This document shows positions 1 through 7,191 of a stretch of DNA of 11,217 bases, piece by piece. Under the pieces are notes generated by a model, which was given only the letters and a program-made list of their open reading frames with translations, searched no databases and was not told the origin of the DNA. Source of the stretch: Hyphomicrobiales bacterium (GTDB lineage Bacteria > Pseudomonadota > Alphaproteobacteria > Rhizobiales > Devosiaceae); contig JAQGKB010000314.1 of the NCBI GenBank assembly GCA_028290345.1, forward strand, positions 1 through 11,217, given 5' to 3'. Each line of letters starts with the position of its first letter. Position 1 is the stretch's first letter. A program made the translations under genes and the position numbers.

Positions 1-1
1 C

Positions 2-1111
2 CTGTTCAAGTCATGGTGCGAGGCAGCCGGGCTCAGCATGGCCGTCGACGAGATGGGCACCATGTTCGCGCGCCGCGAGGGCACCGATCCGAGCCTTGCG
101 CCGGTCTATGTCGGCAGCCACCTCGATACCCAGCCCACCGGCGGCAAGTATGATGGCGTCCTGGGCGTACTCGGCGGCCTCGAAGTCATCCGCAGCCTCG
201 ATGATCTCGGCATCAAGACCAGGCACCCGATCGTCGTCACCAACTGGACCAATGAGGAGGGCGCGCGCTTTGCCCCCGCCATGCTGGCCTCCGGCGTCTT
301 TGCCGGCGTGCTCGCGCAGGACTGGGCCTATGACCGCACCGACGGCGAGGGCAAGAAGTTCGGCGACGAACTGGTCCGCATCGGCTGGAAGGGCGACGAA
401 AAGGTGGGCGACCGCAAGATCCACGCCTATTTCGAATTGCACATCGAACAAGGGCCGATCCTCGAGGACGAGGGCGTCGATATCGGCGTCGTCACCCACG
501 GCCAGGGCCTGAAATGGCTCGAAGTGACGCTGACCGGCAAGGAAGCCCACACCGGTTCCACCCCGATGCCCAAGCGCCGTAACGGCACGCTCGGCATGGC
601 CCGGGTCATCGAACTGGTGCACGAAGTCGCCATGGACTACCAGCCCGAAGCGGTGAGCGCGGTCGGCCGGGTTGAGGTGTTCCCGAACTCGCGCAACATC
701 ATTGCCGGCAAAGTGGTGTTCACCATCGATATCCGCTCGCCCAACAAGGACGTGCTCGACGAGATGGACGAGCGCATCCGCGCCGGCATCGAAAACATCT
801 GCGAGGCGCTCGACATCGGCTCCTCGGTCGAACAGGTCGGCCACTTCGACCCGGTGACGTTCGACACCGGCTGCGTCGCCGCCGTACGTAACGCCGCCGA
901 ACGCCTCGGCTACACACACCGCAACATCGTCTCCGGCGCCGGCCACGACGCCTGCTGGATCAACCGCGTCGCGCCCTCCGCCATGGTCATGTGCCCCTGC
1001 GTGGATGGGTTATCGCACAACGAGGCTGAAGAAATTTCCAAGGAATGGGCGACGGCGGGCGCCGACGTACTGTTCCACGCAGTGGTGGAGACGGCGGGGC
1101 TGGTGGAGTGA
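2..1111 (+). CDS. M20-family Zn-dependent hydrolase (N-carbamoyl-L-amino-acid hydrolase / beta-ureidopropionase), 5'-truncated
   Basis: Removes the carbamoyl group from N-carbamoyl-amino acids or N-carbamoyl-beta-alanine, giving the amino acid, CO2 and ammonia; cytoplasmic. The frame is open to the window edge and the bases before the ATG at 38 already encode family-like sequence (LFKSWCEAAGLS), so the start lies upstream; about 40-50 residues are probably missing from the usual ~410. Numbering from the Met at 38, the dinuclear metal site is visible: GSHLDT (His28), GGKYDG (Asp39), TNEEG (Glu73/Glu74), FELHIEQG (His135) and GLSHNEAEE (His327). The segment after GKEAHTGSTPM is the usual start of the lid/dimerisation domain. 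The neighbouring hydA favours a role in reductive pyrimidine or hydantoin breakdown. The motifs do not separate beta-ureidopropionase from L-carbamoylase; a related ureidoglycolate/allantoate amidohydrolase is less likely given hydA. Confidence 0.93.
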   Translation: MFKSWCEAAGLSMAVDEMGTMFARREGTDPSLAPVYVGSHLDTQPTGGKYDGVLGVLGGLEVIRSLDDLGIKTRHPIVVTNWTNEEGARFAPAMLASGVFAGVLAQDWAYDRTDGEGKKFGDELVRIGWKGDEKVGDRKIHAYFELHIEQGPILEDEGVDIGVVTHGQGLKWLEVTLTGKEAHTGSTPMPKRRNGTLGMARVIELVHEVAMDYQPEAVSAVGRVEVFPNSRNIIAGKVVFTIDIRSPNKDVLDEMDERIRAGIENICEALDIGSSVEQVGHFDPVTFDTGCVAAVRNAAERLGYTHRNIVSGAGHDACWINRVAPSAMVMCPCVDGLSHNEAEEISKEWATAGADVLFHAVVETAGLVE

Positions 1112-1115
1112 TCAG

Positions 1116-1201
1116 CCCCTCACCCGACTTCCGCTTTGCAGCCGGCACCCTCTCCCATGGGGGCGAGGGAGGCGGGAAAGTCCGCAGGACCGGATGAGGG
1201 G
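1116..1201. repeat. Palindromic intergenic repeat, copy 1
   Basis: The gap between the amidohydrolase and hydA holds an imperfect inverted repeat. The outer arms are CCCCTCACCCG (1116-1126) and CGGATGAGGGG (1191-1201), complementary except for one position. The interior has CCCTC (1148-1152) facing GAGGG (1165-1169). The same outer arms recur, in opposite orientation, at 2727-2846. Such GC-rich palindromes are common between genes in Hyphomicrobiales; whether this one acts on mRNA stability or termination is unknown. Confidence 0.7.
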
Positions 1202-1240
1202 CCGTTCTATAAGATCGAACAGACAATCACGAGGCGCATC

Positions 1241-2695
1241 ATGACCAGCAAAATCATCAAGAACGGCACCGTCGTAACCGCCGATCTCACCTACAAGGCC
1301 GACATCAGGATCGAGAACGGGGTCATCACCGAGATCGGGCAGAATCTCTCCGGCGGTGATACCCTCGATGCCACCGGCTGCTACGTTATGCCCGGCGGCA
1401 TCGATCCGCATACGCACCTCGAAATGCCGTTCATGGGCACCTATTCTTCCGATGACTTCGAGAGCGGCACCCGGGCCGGCCTTGCCGGCGGCACGACCAT
1501 GGTCGTCGATTTCTGCCTGCCCTCGCCCAACCAGTCGCTGCTGGAAGCGCTGCAGATGTGGGACAACAAGACCAGCAAGGCTTCGGCCGATTATTCCTTC
1601 CACATGTCGATCACCTGGTGGGGCGAGCAGGTATTCAACGAGATGGCCGATGTCGTCGATCGCGGCATTACCTCGTTCAAGCACTTCATGGCCTACAAAG
1701 GCGCGCTGATGGTGGATGACGACGAGATGTTCTCGTCCTTCCAGCGCTGCGCCGAACTGGGCGCCCTGCCGCTGGTGCATGCCGAAAACGGCGACGTCGT
1801 CGCGCAGATGACGGCAAAGCTCCTGGCCGAGGGCAATAACGGGCCCGAGGCGCACGCCTATTCCCGCCCGCCGGAAGTCGAGGGCGAAGCCACCAACCGC
1901 GCCATCATGATCGCGGACATGGCTGGCGTGCCGCTCTACGTCGTGCATGTCTCCTGCGAGCAGGCGCACGAGGCGATCCGTCGGGCCCGGCAGAAGGGCA
2001 TGCGCGTCTTCGGCGAGCCGCTGATCCAGCATCTGACACTCGATGAGAGCGAATATTTCAACCCCGATTGGGACTATGCCGCCCGCCGGGTGATGAGCCC
2101 GCCTTTCCGCTCCAAGCAGCACCAGGATTCGCTCTGGGCCGGGCTGCAGTCGGGCTCGCTGCAGGTGGTCGCGACCGACCACTGCGCCTTCACCACCAAG
2201 CAGAAGCGCAACGGCATCGGCAATTTCGCCAAGATCCCCAATGGCACCGGCGGGCTCGAAGATCGCCTGCCCGTGCTCTGGACCACGGGCGTCACCACCG
2301 GCCGGTTGACCATGAACGAGTTCGTGGCGGTCACCTCCACCAACGTCGCCAAGATCCTCAACTGCTACCCGCAGAAGGGCGCGATCATGGTCGGTTCGGA
2401 TGCCGATCTCGTGGTCTGGGACCCCAAGCGCAAAAAGACCATCACTGCCGGAAAGCAACAATCGACCATCGATTACAATGTCTTCGAAGGCTTTGAGGTC
2501 ACCGGCCTGCCGCGTTTCGTCTTGACGCGCGGCGAGGTGGCGGTCACCGAAGACAAGCTCGATACAAAACCCGGCCACGGCAAGTTCGTCGCCCGCGAGG
2601 CCAAGAAACCGGTCAACCGCGCGCTTTCGACCTGGAAGGAAATCACCGCTCCCCGCAAGGTGCAGCGCACCGGCATTCCGGCGACAGGGGTGTGA
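1241..2695 (+). CDS. hydA: Dihydropyrimidinase / D-hydantoinase
   Basis: Cyclic amidohydrolase that opens dihydrouracil, dihydrothymine or 5-substituted hydantoins to the N-carbamoyl amino acid, the substrate class of the enzyme encoded just upstream; cytoplasmic, usually a tetramer. The 484-aa length fits the family. The binuclear metal ligands are all visible: His57 and His59 in GGIDPHTHLE, the carboxylated Lys153 in KHFMAYKG, His180 in PLVHAENGD, His236 in YVVHVSCE and Asp313 in VATDHCAF. The GSDADLVVWDP motif of the C-terminal beta-sandwich follows. I chose the ATG at 1241 because MTSKIIKNGTVV is the canonical N-terminus and GAGG (1231-1234) lies 6 bases upstream; the frame is open further up, but that part runs through the repeat. 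Dihydropyrimidinase and D-hydantoinase cannot be told apart by motif. The carbamoylase partner and the transporter favour pyrimidine or hydantoin use. Confidence 0.95.
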   Translation: MTSKIIKNGTVVTADLTYKADIRIENGVITEIGQNLSGGDTLDATGCYVMPGGIDPHTHLEMPFMGTYSSDDFESGTRAGLAGGTTMVVDFCLPSPNQSLLEALQMWDNKTSKASADYSFHMSITWWGEQVFNEMADVVDRGITSFKHFMAYKGALMVDDDEMFSSFQRCAELGALPLVHAENGDVVAQMTAKLLAEGNNGPEAHAYSRPPEVEGEATNRAIMIADMAGVPLYVVHVSCEQAHEAIRRARQKGMRVFGEPLIQHLTLDESEYFNPDWDYAARRVMSPPFRSKQHQDSLWAGLQSGSLQVVATDHCAFTTKQKRNGIGNFAKIPNGTGGLEDRLPVLWTTGVTTGRLTMNEFVAVTSTNVAKILNCYPQKGAIMVGSDADLVVWDPKRKKTITAGKQQSTIDYNVFEGFEVTGLPRFVLTRGEVAVTEDKLDTKPGHGKFVAREAKKPVNRALSTWKEITAPRKVQRTGIPATGV

Positions 2696-2726
2696 GCGAT
2701 TTGAGGCGAGTGATTGCTCAAGAACA

Positions 2727-2846
2727 CCCCTCATCCGGCGCTTCGCGCCACCTTCTCCCCGTAGGGGCGAAGGAAGCTGGCCTCGGCATTTGCGGTCTGT
2801 TCCCTCGCCCCTCTGGGGAGAGGGTGCCCGTAGGGCGGGTGAGGGG
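2727..2846. repeat. Palindromic intergenic repeat, copy 2 (carries the SD of the next gene)
   Basis: A 120-bp imperfect palindrome fills most of the hydA-ATPase gap. The outer arms are CCCCTCATCCG (2727-2737) and CGGGTGAGGGG (2836-2846). Internal hairpins are GGCGC-TTC-GCGCC (2737-2749), one around CCCC-GTA-GGGG (2757-2767), one around CCCC-TCT-GGGG within about 2803-2824, and GCCC-GTA-GGGC near 2827-2836. Its arms match copy 1 with left and right exchanged, so the two copies sit in opposite orientation. The right end, GAGGGG at 2841-2846, lies 5 bases before the ATG at 2852. Confidence 0.75.
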
Positions 2847-2851
2847 CCTTC

Positions 2852-3631
2852 ATGTCTAGCGTCGTCTCCGCCAAAAATCTCTCCCTGACCTTCGAGACCA
2901 ATGACGGCCCGGTCAACGCGCTGAGCGACGTCAATCTCGAGATCAACAAGGGCGAGTTCGTTTCGTTCATCGGACCATCGGGCTGCGGCAAGACCACGTT
3001 CTTGCGCGTCATCGCCGATCTCGAACAGCCGACCAGTGGCGAGATCCAGGTCAACGGCATGTCGCCGAACGAGGCTCGCTCCAAGCGCGCCTATGGCTAC
3101 GTGTTCCAGGCGCCGGCGCTCTATCCATGGCGCACGATCGAAAAAAACGTGGCGCTGCCGCTCGAAGTCATCGGCTTCGGCAAGGCCGAGCAGGTCGAGC
3201 GCATCCGCCGCACCCTCGATCTTGTCGGGCTGGCCGGCTTCGAGAAGAAATTCCCCTGGCAACTCTCCGGCGGCATGCAGCAGCGCGCCTCCATCGCACG
3301 CGCTCTGGCCTTCGATGCCGACCTGCTGCTGATGGACGAGCCGTTCGGCGCGCTCGACGAAATCGTCCGCGACCACCTCAATTCAGAACTCCTGAAGCTC
3401 TGGGCCGCGACTCAGAAGACCATCGCCTTCGTCACCCATTCCATCCCCGAAGCGGTCTATCTCTCGACCAAGATCGTGGTGATGTCGCCGCGCCCCGGCC
3501 GGGTGACCGATATCATCGACAGCACCCTGCCCCACGATCGCCCGCTCGAAATCCGCGAAACGCCGGAGTTCCTCGCCATCGCCCACCGCGTGCGCGACGG
3601 CCTGCGCGCCGGCCACAGCTACGAGGTCTAG
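2852..3631 (+). CDS. ABC transporter ATP-binding protein (nitrate/taurine/NMT1-type importer)
   Basis: ATPase subunit powering uptake through the two permeases encoded next; acts on the inner face of the cytoplasmic membrane. All nucleotide-binding motifs are intact: Walker A GPSGCGKTT (41-49), Q-loop Gln86 in YVFQAPAL, signature LSGGMQQR (138-145), Walker B LLLMDEP (158-164) and the switch His196 in FVTHS. The FQ-x-P-x-L-x-PWRT pattern after the Q-loop and the PEAVYLSTKIVVMSPRPGR stretch are typical of the SsuB/TauB/ThiZ family. The 259-aa length is normal. The ATG at 2852 is preferred because GAGGGG sits 5 bases upstream, although those bases belong to the palindromic repeat. The next gene begins 3 bp after the stop. 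The family is certain; the transported substrate is inferred from neighbours. Confidence 0.95.
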   Translation: MSSVVSAKNLSLTFETNDGPVNALSDVNLEINKGEFVSFIGPSGCGKTTFLRVIADLEQPTSGEIQVNGMSPNEARSKRAYGYVFQAPALYPWRTIEKNVALPLEVIGFGKAEQVERIRRTLDLVGLAGFEKKFPWQLSGGMQQRASIARALAFDADLLLMDEPFGALDEIVRDHLNSELLKLWAATQKTIAFVTHSIPEAVYLSTKIVVMSPRPGRVTDIIDSTLPHDRPLEIRETPEFLAIAHRVRDGLRAGHSYEV

Positions 3632-3634
3632 CCG

Positions 3635-4516
3635 ATGAACCTGAGGGGGGCGGGCAGCGCGGTTCCGGTTACCATCGTCCTGCTGGCGATCCTCGTCATC
3701 TGGTACGCCGCCACCATCTGGCTCAACGCCCCCTGGCAGCTCGATATGTATCAGCGCAACCACGTCACCGCGTGGTCGCCGACCCAGTTCGTCACCGATA
3801 CCTGGAACCAGGATCGCCCGGTGCTGCCGTCGCCGCACCAGGTGGCGGTGGAACTCTGGAAGACCACGGCAGTGGTCGCCGTCAGCTCCAAGAAAAGCCT
3901 GATCTACCATGCCTGGGTGACGCTTTCGGCCACCTTGCTCGGCTTTGCCATGGGCTCAGTGCTGGGCATCCTGCTGGCGGTGTTCATTGTCCATAACAAC
4001 GCCATGGACCGTTCGTTGATGCCGTGGATCGTCGCCAGCCAGACGGTACCGATCCTCGCCATCGCGCCGATGATCATCGTGGTGCTCAACGCGGTGAACA
4101 TCACCGGCCTGCTGCCGAAATCGCTGATCTCCACCTATCTGAGCTTTTTTCCGGTGGTCGTCGGCATGGTCAAGGGCCTGCGCAGCCCCGAACAACTCCA
4201 GCTCGACCTCATGCACACCTATAACGCCAGCCGGCTGCAGACCTTCTTCAAGCTGCGCTGGCCCACGGCGCTGCCCTACCTTTTCACCTCGATGAAAATC
4301 GCGGTCGCGGCGAGTCTTGTCGGCGCCATTGTCGGCGAACTGCCGACCGGCGCCGTGGCAGGCCTTGGCGCACGGCTGCTCGGCGGCTCCTATTACGGGC
4401 AGACCGTGCAGATCTGGTCGGCGCTGTTCGCGGCCTCGATTTTGGCTGGCCTGCTGGTCATCGCCGTCGGCATCGTCGAGCGCCTGGTCGTCCGCCGCAT
4501 GGGCGCACGACCGTGA
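3635..4516 (+). CDS. ABC transporter permease 1 (BPD_transp_1)
   Basis: Membrane subunit of the importer, 293 aa. Hydrophobic spans are visible at about 12-30, 98-120, 131-152, 165-182, 219-236 and 262-282, the six-span pattern of SsuC/ThiX-type permeases. The EAA-like coupling loop that contacts the ATPase is at about 196-212 (YNASRLQTFFKLRWP). Between spans 1 and 2 lies an unusually long, probably periplasmic stretch of about 65 residues rich in Trp, Asn and Gln; related permeases have a shorter link. The start at 3635 lies 3 bp past the ATPase stop, with ACGAGG (3621-3626) as ribosome site. The stop codon overlaps the GTG start of permease 2 by 4 bp, so translation of the two is likely coupled, consistent with a heterodimeric membrane domain. 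Confidence 0.93.
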   Translation: MNLRGAGSAVPVTIVLLAILVIWYAATIWLNAPWQLDMYQRNHVTAWSPTQFVTDTWNQDRPVLPSPHQVAVELWKTTAVVAVSSKKSLIYHAWVTLSATLLGFAMGSVLGILLAVFIVHNNAMDRSLMPWIVASQTVPILAIAPMIIVVLNAVNITGLLPKSLISTYLSFFPVVVGMVKGLRSPEQLQLDLMHTYNASRLQTFFKLRWPTALPYLFTSMKIAVAASLVGAIVGELPTGAVAGLGARLLGGSYYGQTVQIWSALFAASILAGLLVIAVGIVERLVVRRMGARP

Positions 4517-5625
4517 CGCCGCTGCAAAAAGCCTTGGCGCTGCTGGCCGGCCTTGCGAGCCTTGCAACGCTCTTTGTCCCCTACGCGGTCGTGCAGGGCC
4601 AGCCAGTCCCGGCCTGGTACTTCTCACCCGTCGCTGCGCTGGCGGTGGTCACCATCGGCATCCTGCTCACCTTCCGCAATGCGTTGCGGCCGGCCTATTG
4701 CTGGGCCGTGGCGCTCTGCGCCGCGATCATCCTGCTCGGGACGCTCAGCCGTATCGACAAGGCCGGCCCCGGTTTCTGGCTGGTGCTGGTTTCCGGCTGG
4801 CTGATGGCGTGGCTCTTCGCCGAGCGGCTGGCCGGCGCCATCCGCAGCAAGAAGGTCGGCGGCCGCGCCTTCGGCTTCCTCATCCCCTTGACCTTGGGCG
4901 CGGCCATCCTCGTCATCTGGGAGGCAGTGACCCGTGGCGGCGGCGTGCCAACGGTCCTTCTCCCACCGCCCTCCAGCATCTGGGCCCGGATCACCGCCAG
5001 CCTTCCCCTGCTCGCGGCCGATTTCCAGCAGACCTTCCTCAAGGCCGTGCTGATCGGTTACGCGCTCGGGTGCGGCGCAGGGTTCCTTGTCGCCATCGCC
5101 ATCGATCGCTCGCCCTTCCTCAAGCGCGGGCTGCTGCCGCTGGGCAGTTTCGTTTCGGCGCTGCCGATGGTGGGTATCGCGCCGATCATGGTGATGTGGT
5201 TTGGCTTCGATTGGCCCAGCAAGGCGGCAGTGGTCATCATCATGACTTTCTTCCCGATGCTGGTGAATACAGTTGCCGGCCTTAACGCCAGCGGCAGCAT
5301 GGAACGCGACATGATGCGGACCTACGCCGCCGGCTATTGGCAGACGCTTTTCAAGTTACGTCTTCCCGCAGCGGCGCCTTTTATTTTCAACGGCTTGAAG
5401 ATCAACTCGACTCTGGCCCTGATCGGCGCAATCGTAGCGGAATTCTTTGGGACACCTATTGTGGGTATGGGGTTCCGGATCTCGACCGAAGTCGGAAAGA
5501 TGAACGTCGATATGGTGTGGGCGGAGATTGCGATGGCGGCTCTCGCAGGCTCGCTCTTTTACGGGATCGTCACGCTCGTCGAGCGCGGCGTCACCTTCTG
5601 GCATCCGTCTGTCCGTGGTGGATAG
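4513..5625 (+). CDS. ABC transporter permease 2 with N-terminal four-span extension
   Basis: Second membrane subunit, 370 aa, about 100 residues longer than a standard SsuC/TauC-type permease. The core covers about residues 118-360, with spans near 120-139, 172-197, 210-231, 237-255, 296-312 and 335-356 and an EAA-like loop at about 270-288 (YAAGYWQTLFKLRLP). Before it are about four further hydrophobic segments (8-26, 37-54, 60-79, 86-104) ending in a basic RSKK turn. The start is GTG at 4513, inside the GTGA overlap with permease 1; no better start explains the conserved spacing, and the extension reads as ordinary coding sequence, not as a misplaced start. Partner of permease 1. Its role in transport is secure; the function of the extension is unknown. 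Confidence 0.92.
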   Translation: MTPLQKALALLAGLASLATLFVPYAVVQGQPVPAWYFSPVAALAVVTIGILLTFRNALRPAYCWAVALCAAIILLGTLSRIDKAGPGFWLVLVSGWLMAWLFAERLAGAIRSKKVGGRAFGFLIPLTLGAAILVIWEAVTRGGGVPTVLLPPPSSIWARITASLPLLAADFQQTFLKAVLIGYALGCGAGFLVAIAIDRSPFLKRGLLPLGSFVSALPMVGIAPIMVMWFGFDWPSKAAVVIIMTFFPMLVNTVAGLNASGSMERDMMRTYAAGYWQTLFKLRLPAAAPFIFNGLKINSTLALIGAIVAEFFGTPIVGMGFRISTEVGKMNVDMVWAEIAMAALAGSLFYGIVTLVERGVTFWHPSVRGG

Positions 5626-5655
5626 GCGTTACAATAAAAAAAGGGAAAGTCGGAC

Positions 5656-6648
5656 ATGAAGAAACTTCTCTCCACCGTGCTGGTCGGCGCTCTCGCGCTC
5701 GGGACCACGCAGGTCTTTGCGGCCGATGCGCTGACGCTGCAGACCAAATGGGTGGCCCAGGCCCAGTTCGCCGGCTACTACGTTGCCAAGGCGAAGGGCT
5801 TCTATACCGATGAGAATCTCGACGTCACCATCAAGCCGGGCGGCCCCGATATCGCCCCCGAGCAGGTGATCGCCGGCGGCGGCGCCGACGTAATCGTCGA
5901 TTGGATGGCGGGTGCGCTTGCAGCCCGCGAAAAGGGCGTGGGCCTGGTCAATATCGCCCAGCCGTTCAAGGGCTCGGGGCTGCTGCTCACCTGCCGCAAG
6001 GATTCGGGTGTCGCCAGCACCGCCGATTTCAAGGGCAAGACGCTGGGCGTCTGGTTCTTCGGCAATGAGTATCCGTTCTACGCCTGGATGGCCAAGCTCG
6101 GCCTCAAGACCGAAGGCGGCGCCGATGGGGTCGAAGTGCTGAAGCAGAATTTCAACGTCGATCCGCTGATCCAGAAGCAGGCCGCCTGCATCTCGACCAT
6201 GACCTACAATGAATACGGCCAGGTGCTCGATGCTGGGCTGAAGCCGGAAGAACTGGTGGTCTTCAACTACCGCGACCAGGGCGTCGGCATGCTCGAGGAC
6301 GGGCTTTATGCCATGGAAGACAAGCTCAAGGATCCGGCGTTCCAGGACAGACTGGTGCGTTTCGTGCGCGCTTCCCAGAAGGGCTGGGCCTATGCCCGCG
6401 ACCACGCCGACGAGGCCGCGCAGATCGTCGTCGATGCCGATGATTCGGGCGCCGCGACCCTCGCTCACCAGAAGTACATGATGGGTGAAGTCAACAAGCT
6501 CACCGCCGGCACCACCGGCGCGCTGGACGAGAGCGACTACAAGCAGACCGTCGCGACCCTGCTGGCTTCGTCCAAGGGCGCCAACCCGGCGATCACCAAA
6601 GAGCCGACCGGCGCCTTCACGCATGAGATCACGGACAAGCTGAAGTAA
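5656..6648 (+). CDS. ABC transporter substrate-binding protein (NMT1/THI5-like)
   Basis: Periplasmic binding protein of the importer, 330 aa. It has a clear signal peptide: MKK, hydrophobic core 4-17, and probable cleavage after VFA22 before ADALTLQ. The mature start (TLQTKWVAQAQFAGYYVAKA) and the GFYTDENLDVTIKPGG stretch are typical of the NMT1/THI5/SsuA fold, the group that includes the pyrimidine-precursor binder ThiY and the riboflavin binder RibY. The relationship is to the fold; ligand residues cannot be assigned by eye. The start at 5656 follows an A-rich leader with AGGGAAAG. It lies 30 bp after permease 2 and ends just before a strong terminator, so it is the last gene of the unit. 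With hydA and the carbamoylase nearby, a pyrimidine, dihydropyrimidine or hydantoin is the likely ligand; a thiamin- or flavin-like compound is the main alternative. Confidence 0.93.
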   Translation: MKKLLSTVLVGALALGTTQVFAADALTLQTKWVAQAQFAGYYVAKAKGFYTDENLDVTIKPGGPDIAPEQVIAGGGADVIVDWMAGALAAREKGVGLVNIAQPFKGSGLLLTCRKDSGVASTADFKGKTLGVWFFGNEYPFYAWMAKLGLKTEGGADGVEVLKQNFNVDPLIQKQAACISTMTYNEYGQVLDAGLKPEELVVFNYRDQGVGMLEDGLYAMEDKLKDPAFQDRLVRFVRASQKGWAYARDHADEAAQIVVDADDSGAATLAHQKYMMGEVNKLTAGTTGALDESDYKQTVATLLASSKGANPAITKEPTGAFTHEITDKLK

Positions 6649-6672
6649 GCGCTCCATAGCTTGCATTCGACG

Positions 6673-6703
6673 AAAGAGGTGGGGCAACCCGCCTCTTTTT
6701 TTT
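6673..6703 (+). terminator. Rho-independent terminator of the ABC/hydA cluster
   Basis: An 11-bp stem pairs 6673-6683 (AAAGAGGTGGG) with 6688-6698 (CCCGCCTCTTT), with one U-G wobble. It closes on a GCAA (GNRA) tetraloop at 6684-6687 and runs into eight T (6696-6703). It lies 24 bp after the stop of the binding-protein gene. Confidence 0.93.
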
Positions 6704-7191
6704 ATGCTCTAGACCGCAATCGGGATGGGCGGACCGTAGCAATCCAACCCCAAGCTCCGGATTGTGAGGACCTCACCCCCACCACTCGTCACCCTCGGGG
6801 CTCGACCCTCGGCCCAGACTGCGTGCGGTGGTGCTGATCACAAGCCTGGGTCCTCGCATCAAGTGCGAGGATGACGAATGAGGGGGTGGTGATTCGATCG
6901 AGCGCGTCTATGCACCAGCCCCTCGCCTCCGTCCTTGCCCGGTTCATCCGGGCAATCCAGGGGCGACGGACTCCGCGTTGCGGCAAAGTCTGGATCACCC
7001 AGATGAACCCGGTGATGACAGTTTCAATTGCGATGTCGGGAGGGATTGTGAGGATTTCACCCACGCCGCTCGTCACCCTCGGGCTCTCCCCCACAGACTT
7101 TCCGAAGCTACATACATTTTTGCGGCCGCCGGGCAACCAAAGCCGAGCCCAAGCTGTTGTTTTGCAATCAACAAGCACGAGGGCTCTCGCC
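6704..7191. repeat. Gene-free region with degenerate palindromic repeats
   Basis: No credible gene is seen in these 488 bp; the open frames lack domains and codon bias. It is built of repeat fragments. ATTGTGAGGA...CACCCTCGGG occurs directly at 6761-6799 and 7045-7083 (34 of 39 identical). A related unit lies inverted at 6865-6893. Perfect hairpins with 8-bp stems and 5-nt loops are TCCTCGCA/TGCGAGGA (6851-6871) and TTGCCCGG/CCGGGCAA (6935-6955). A looser one has ATCACC (6994-6999) facing GGTGAT (7011-7016). The unit with CGTCATCCTCG cores resembles interspersed repeats seen in Devosia and relatives. The last ~100 bp, more AT-rich, may hold the promoter of the gene at 7192. Confidence 0.65.

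Noticed and set aside
11..946. A 311-codon minus-strand frame opposite the amidohydrolase
   Set aside because: The plus strand carries every metal-ligand motif of the M20 family; the antisense product shows no family features.
1136..1240. An upstream start for hydA at 1136
   Set aside because: It would add 35 residues encoded by the repeat; the conserved N-terminus and a GAGG site support 1241.
1112..3376. A 754-codon open frame on the minus strand across hydA and the ATPase gene
   Set aside because: It is antisense to two genes with complete catalytic motifs and runs through two repeats. Its translation is Arg/Ala/Gly/His/Asp-rich with no recognisable domain: a high-GC shadow.
6705..6712. 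TGCTCTAG as a remnant of the TAGAGC-type repeat
   Set aside because: Only the terminal motif is present; nothing else of the element can be recognised nearby.
6761..7083. Possible CRISPR array
   Set aside because: There are only two direct copies far apart plus an inverted one, without regular spacers, and no cas genes.
6871..7191. N-terminal extension of the 24-aa microprotein frame up to 6871
   Set aside because: The added part runs through palindromic repeats, has no protein-like composition, and a ribosome site supports the start at 7192.
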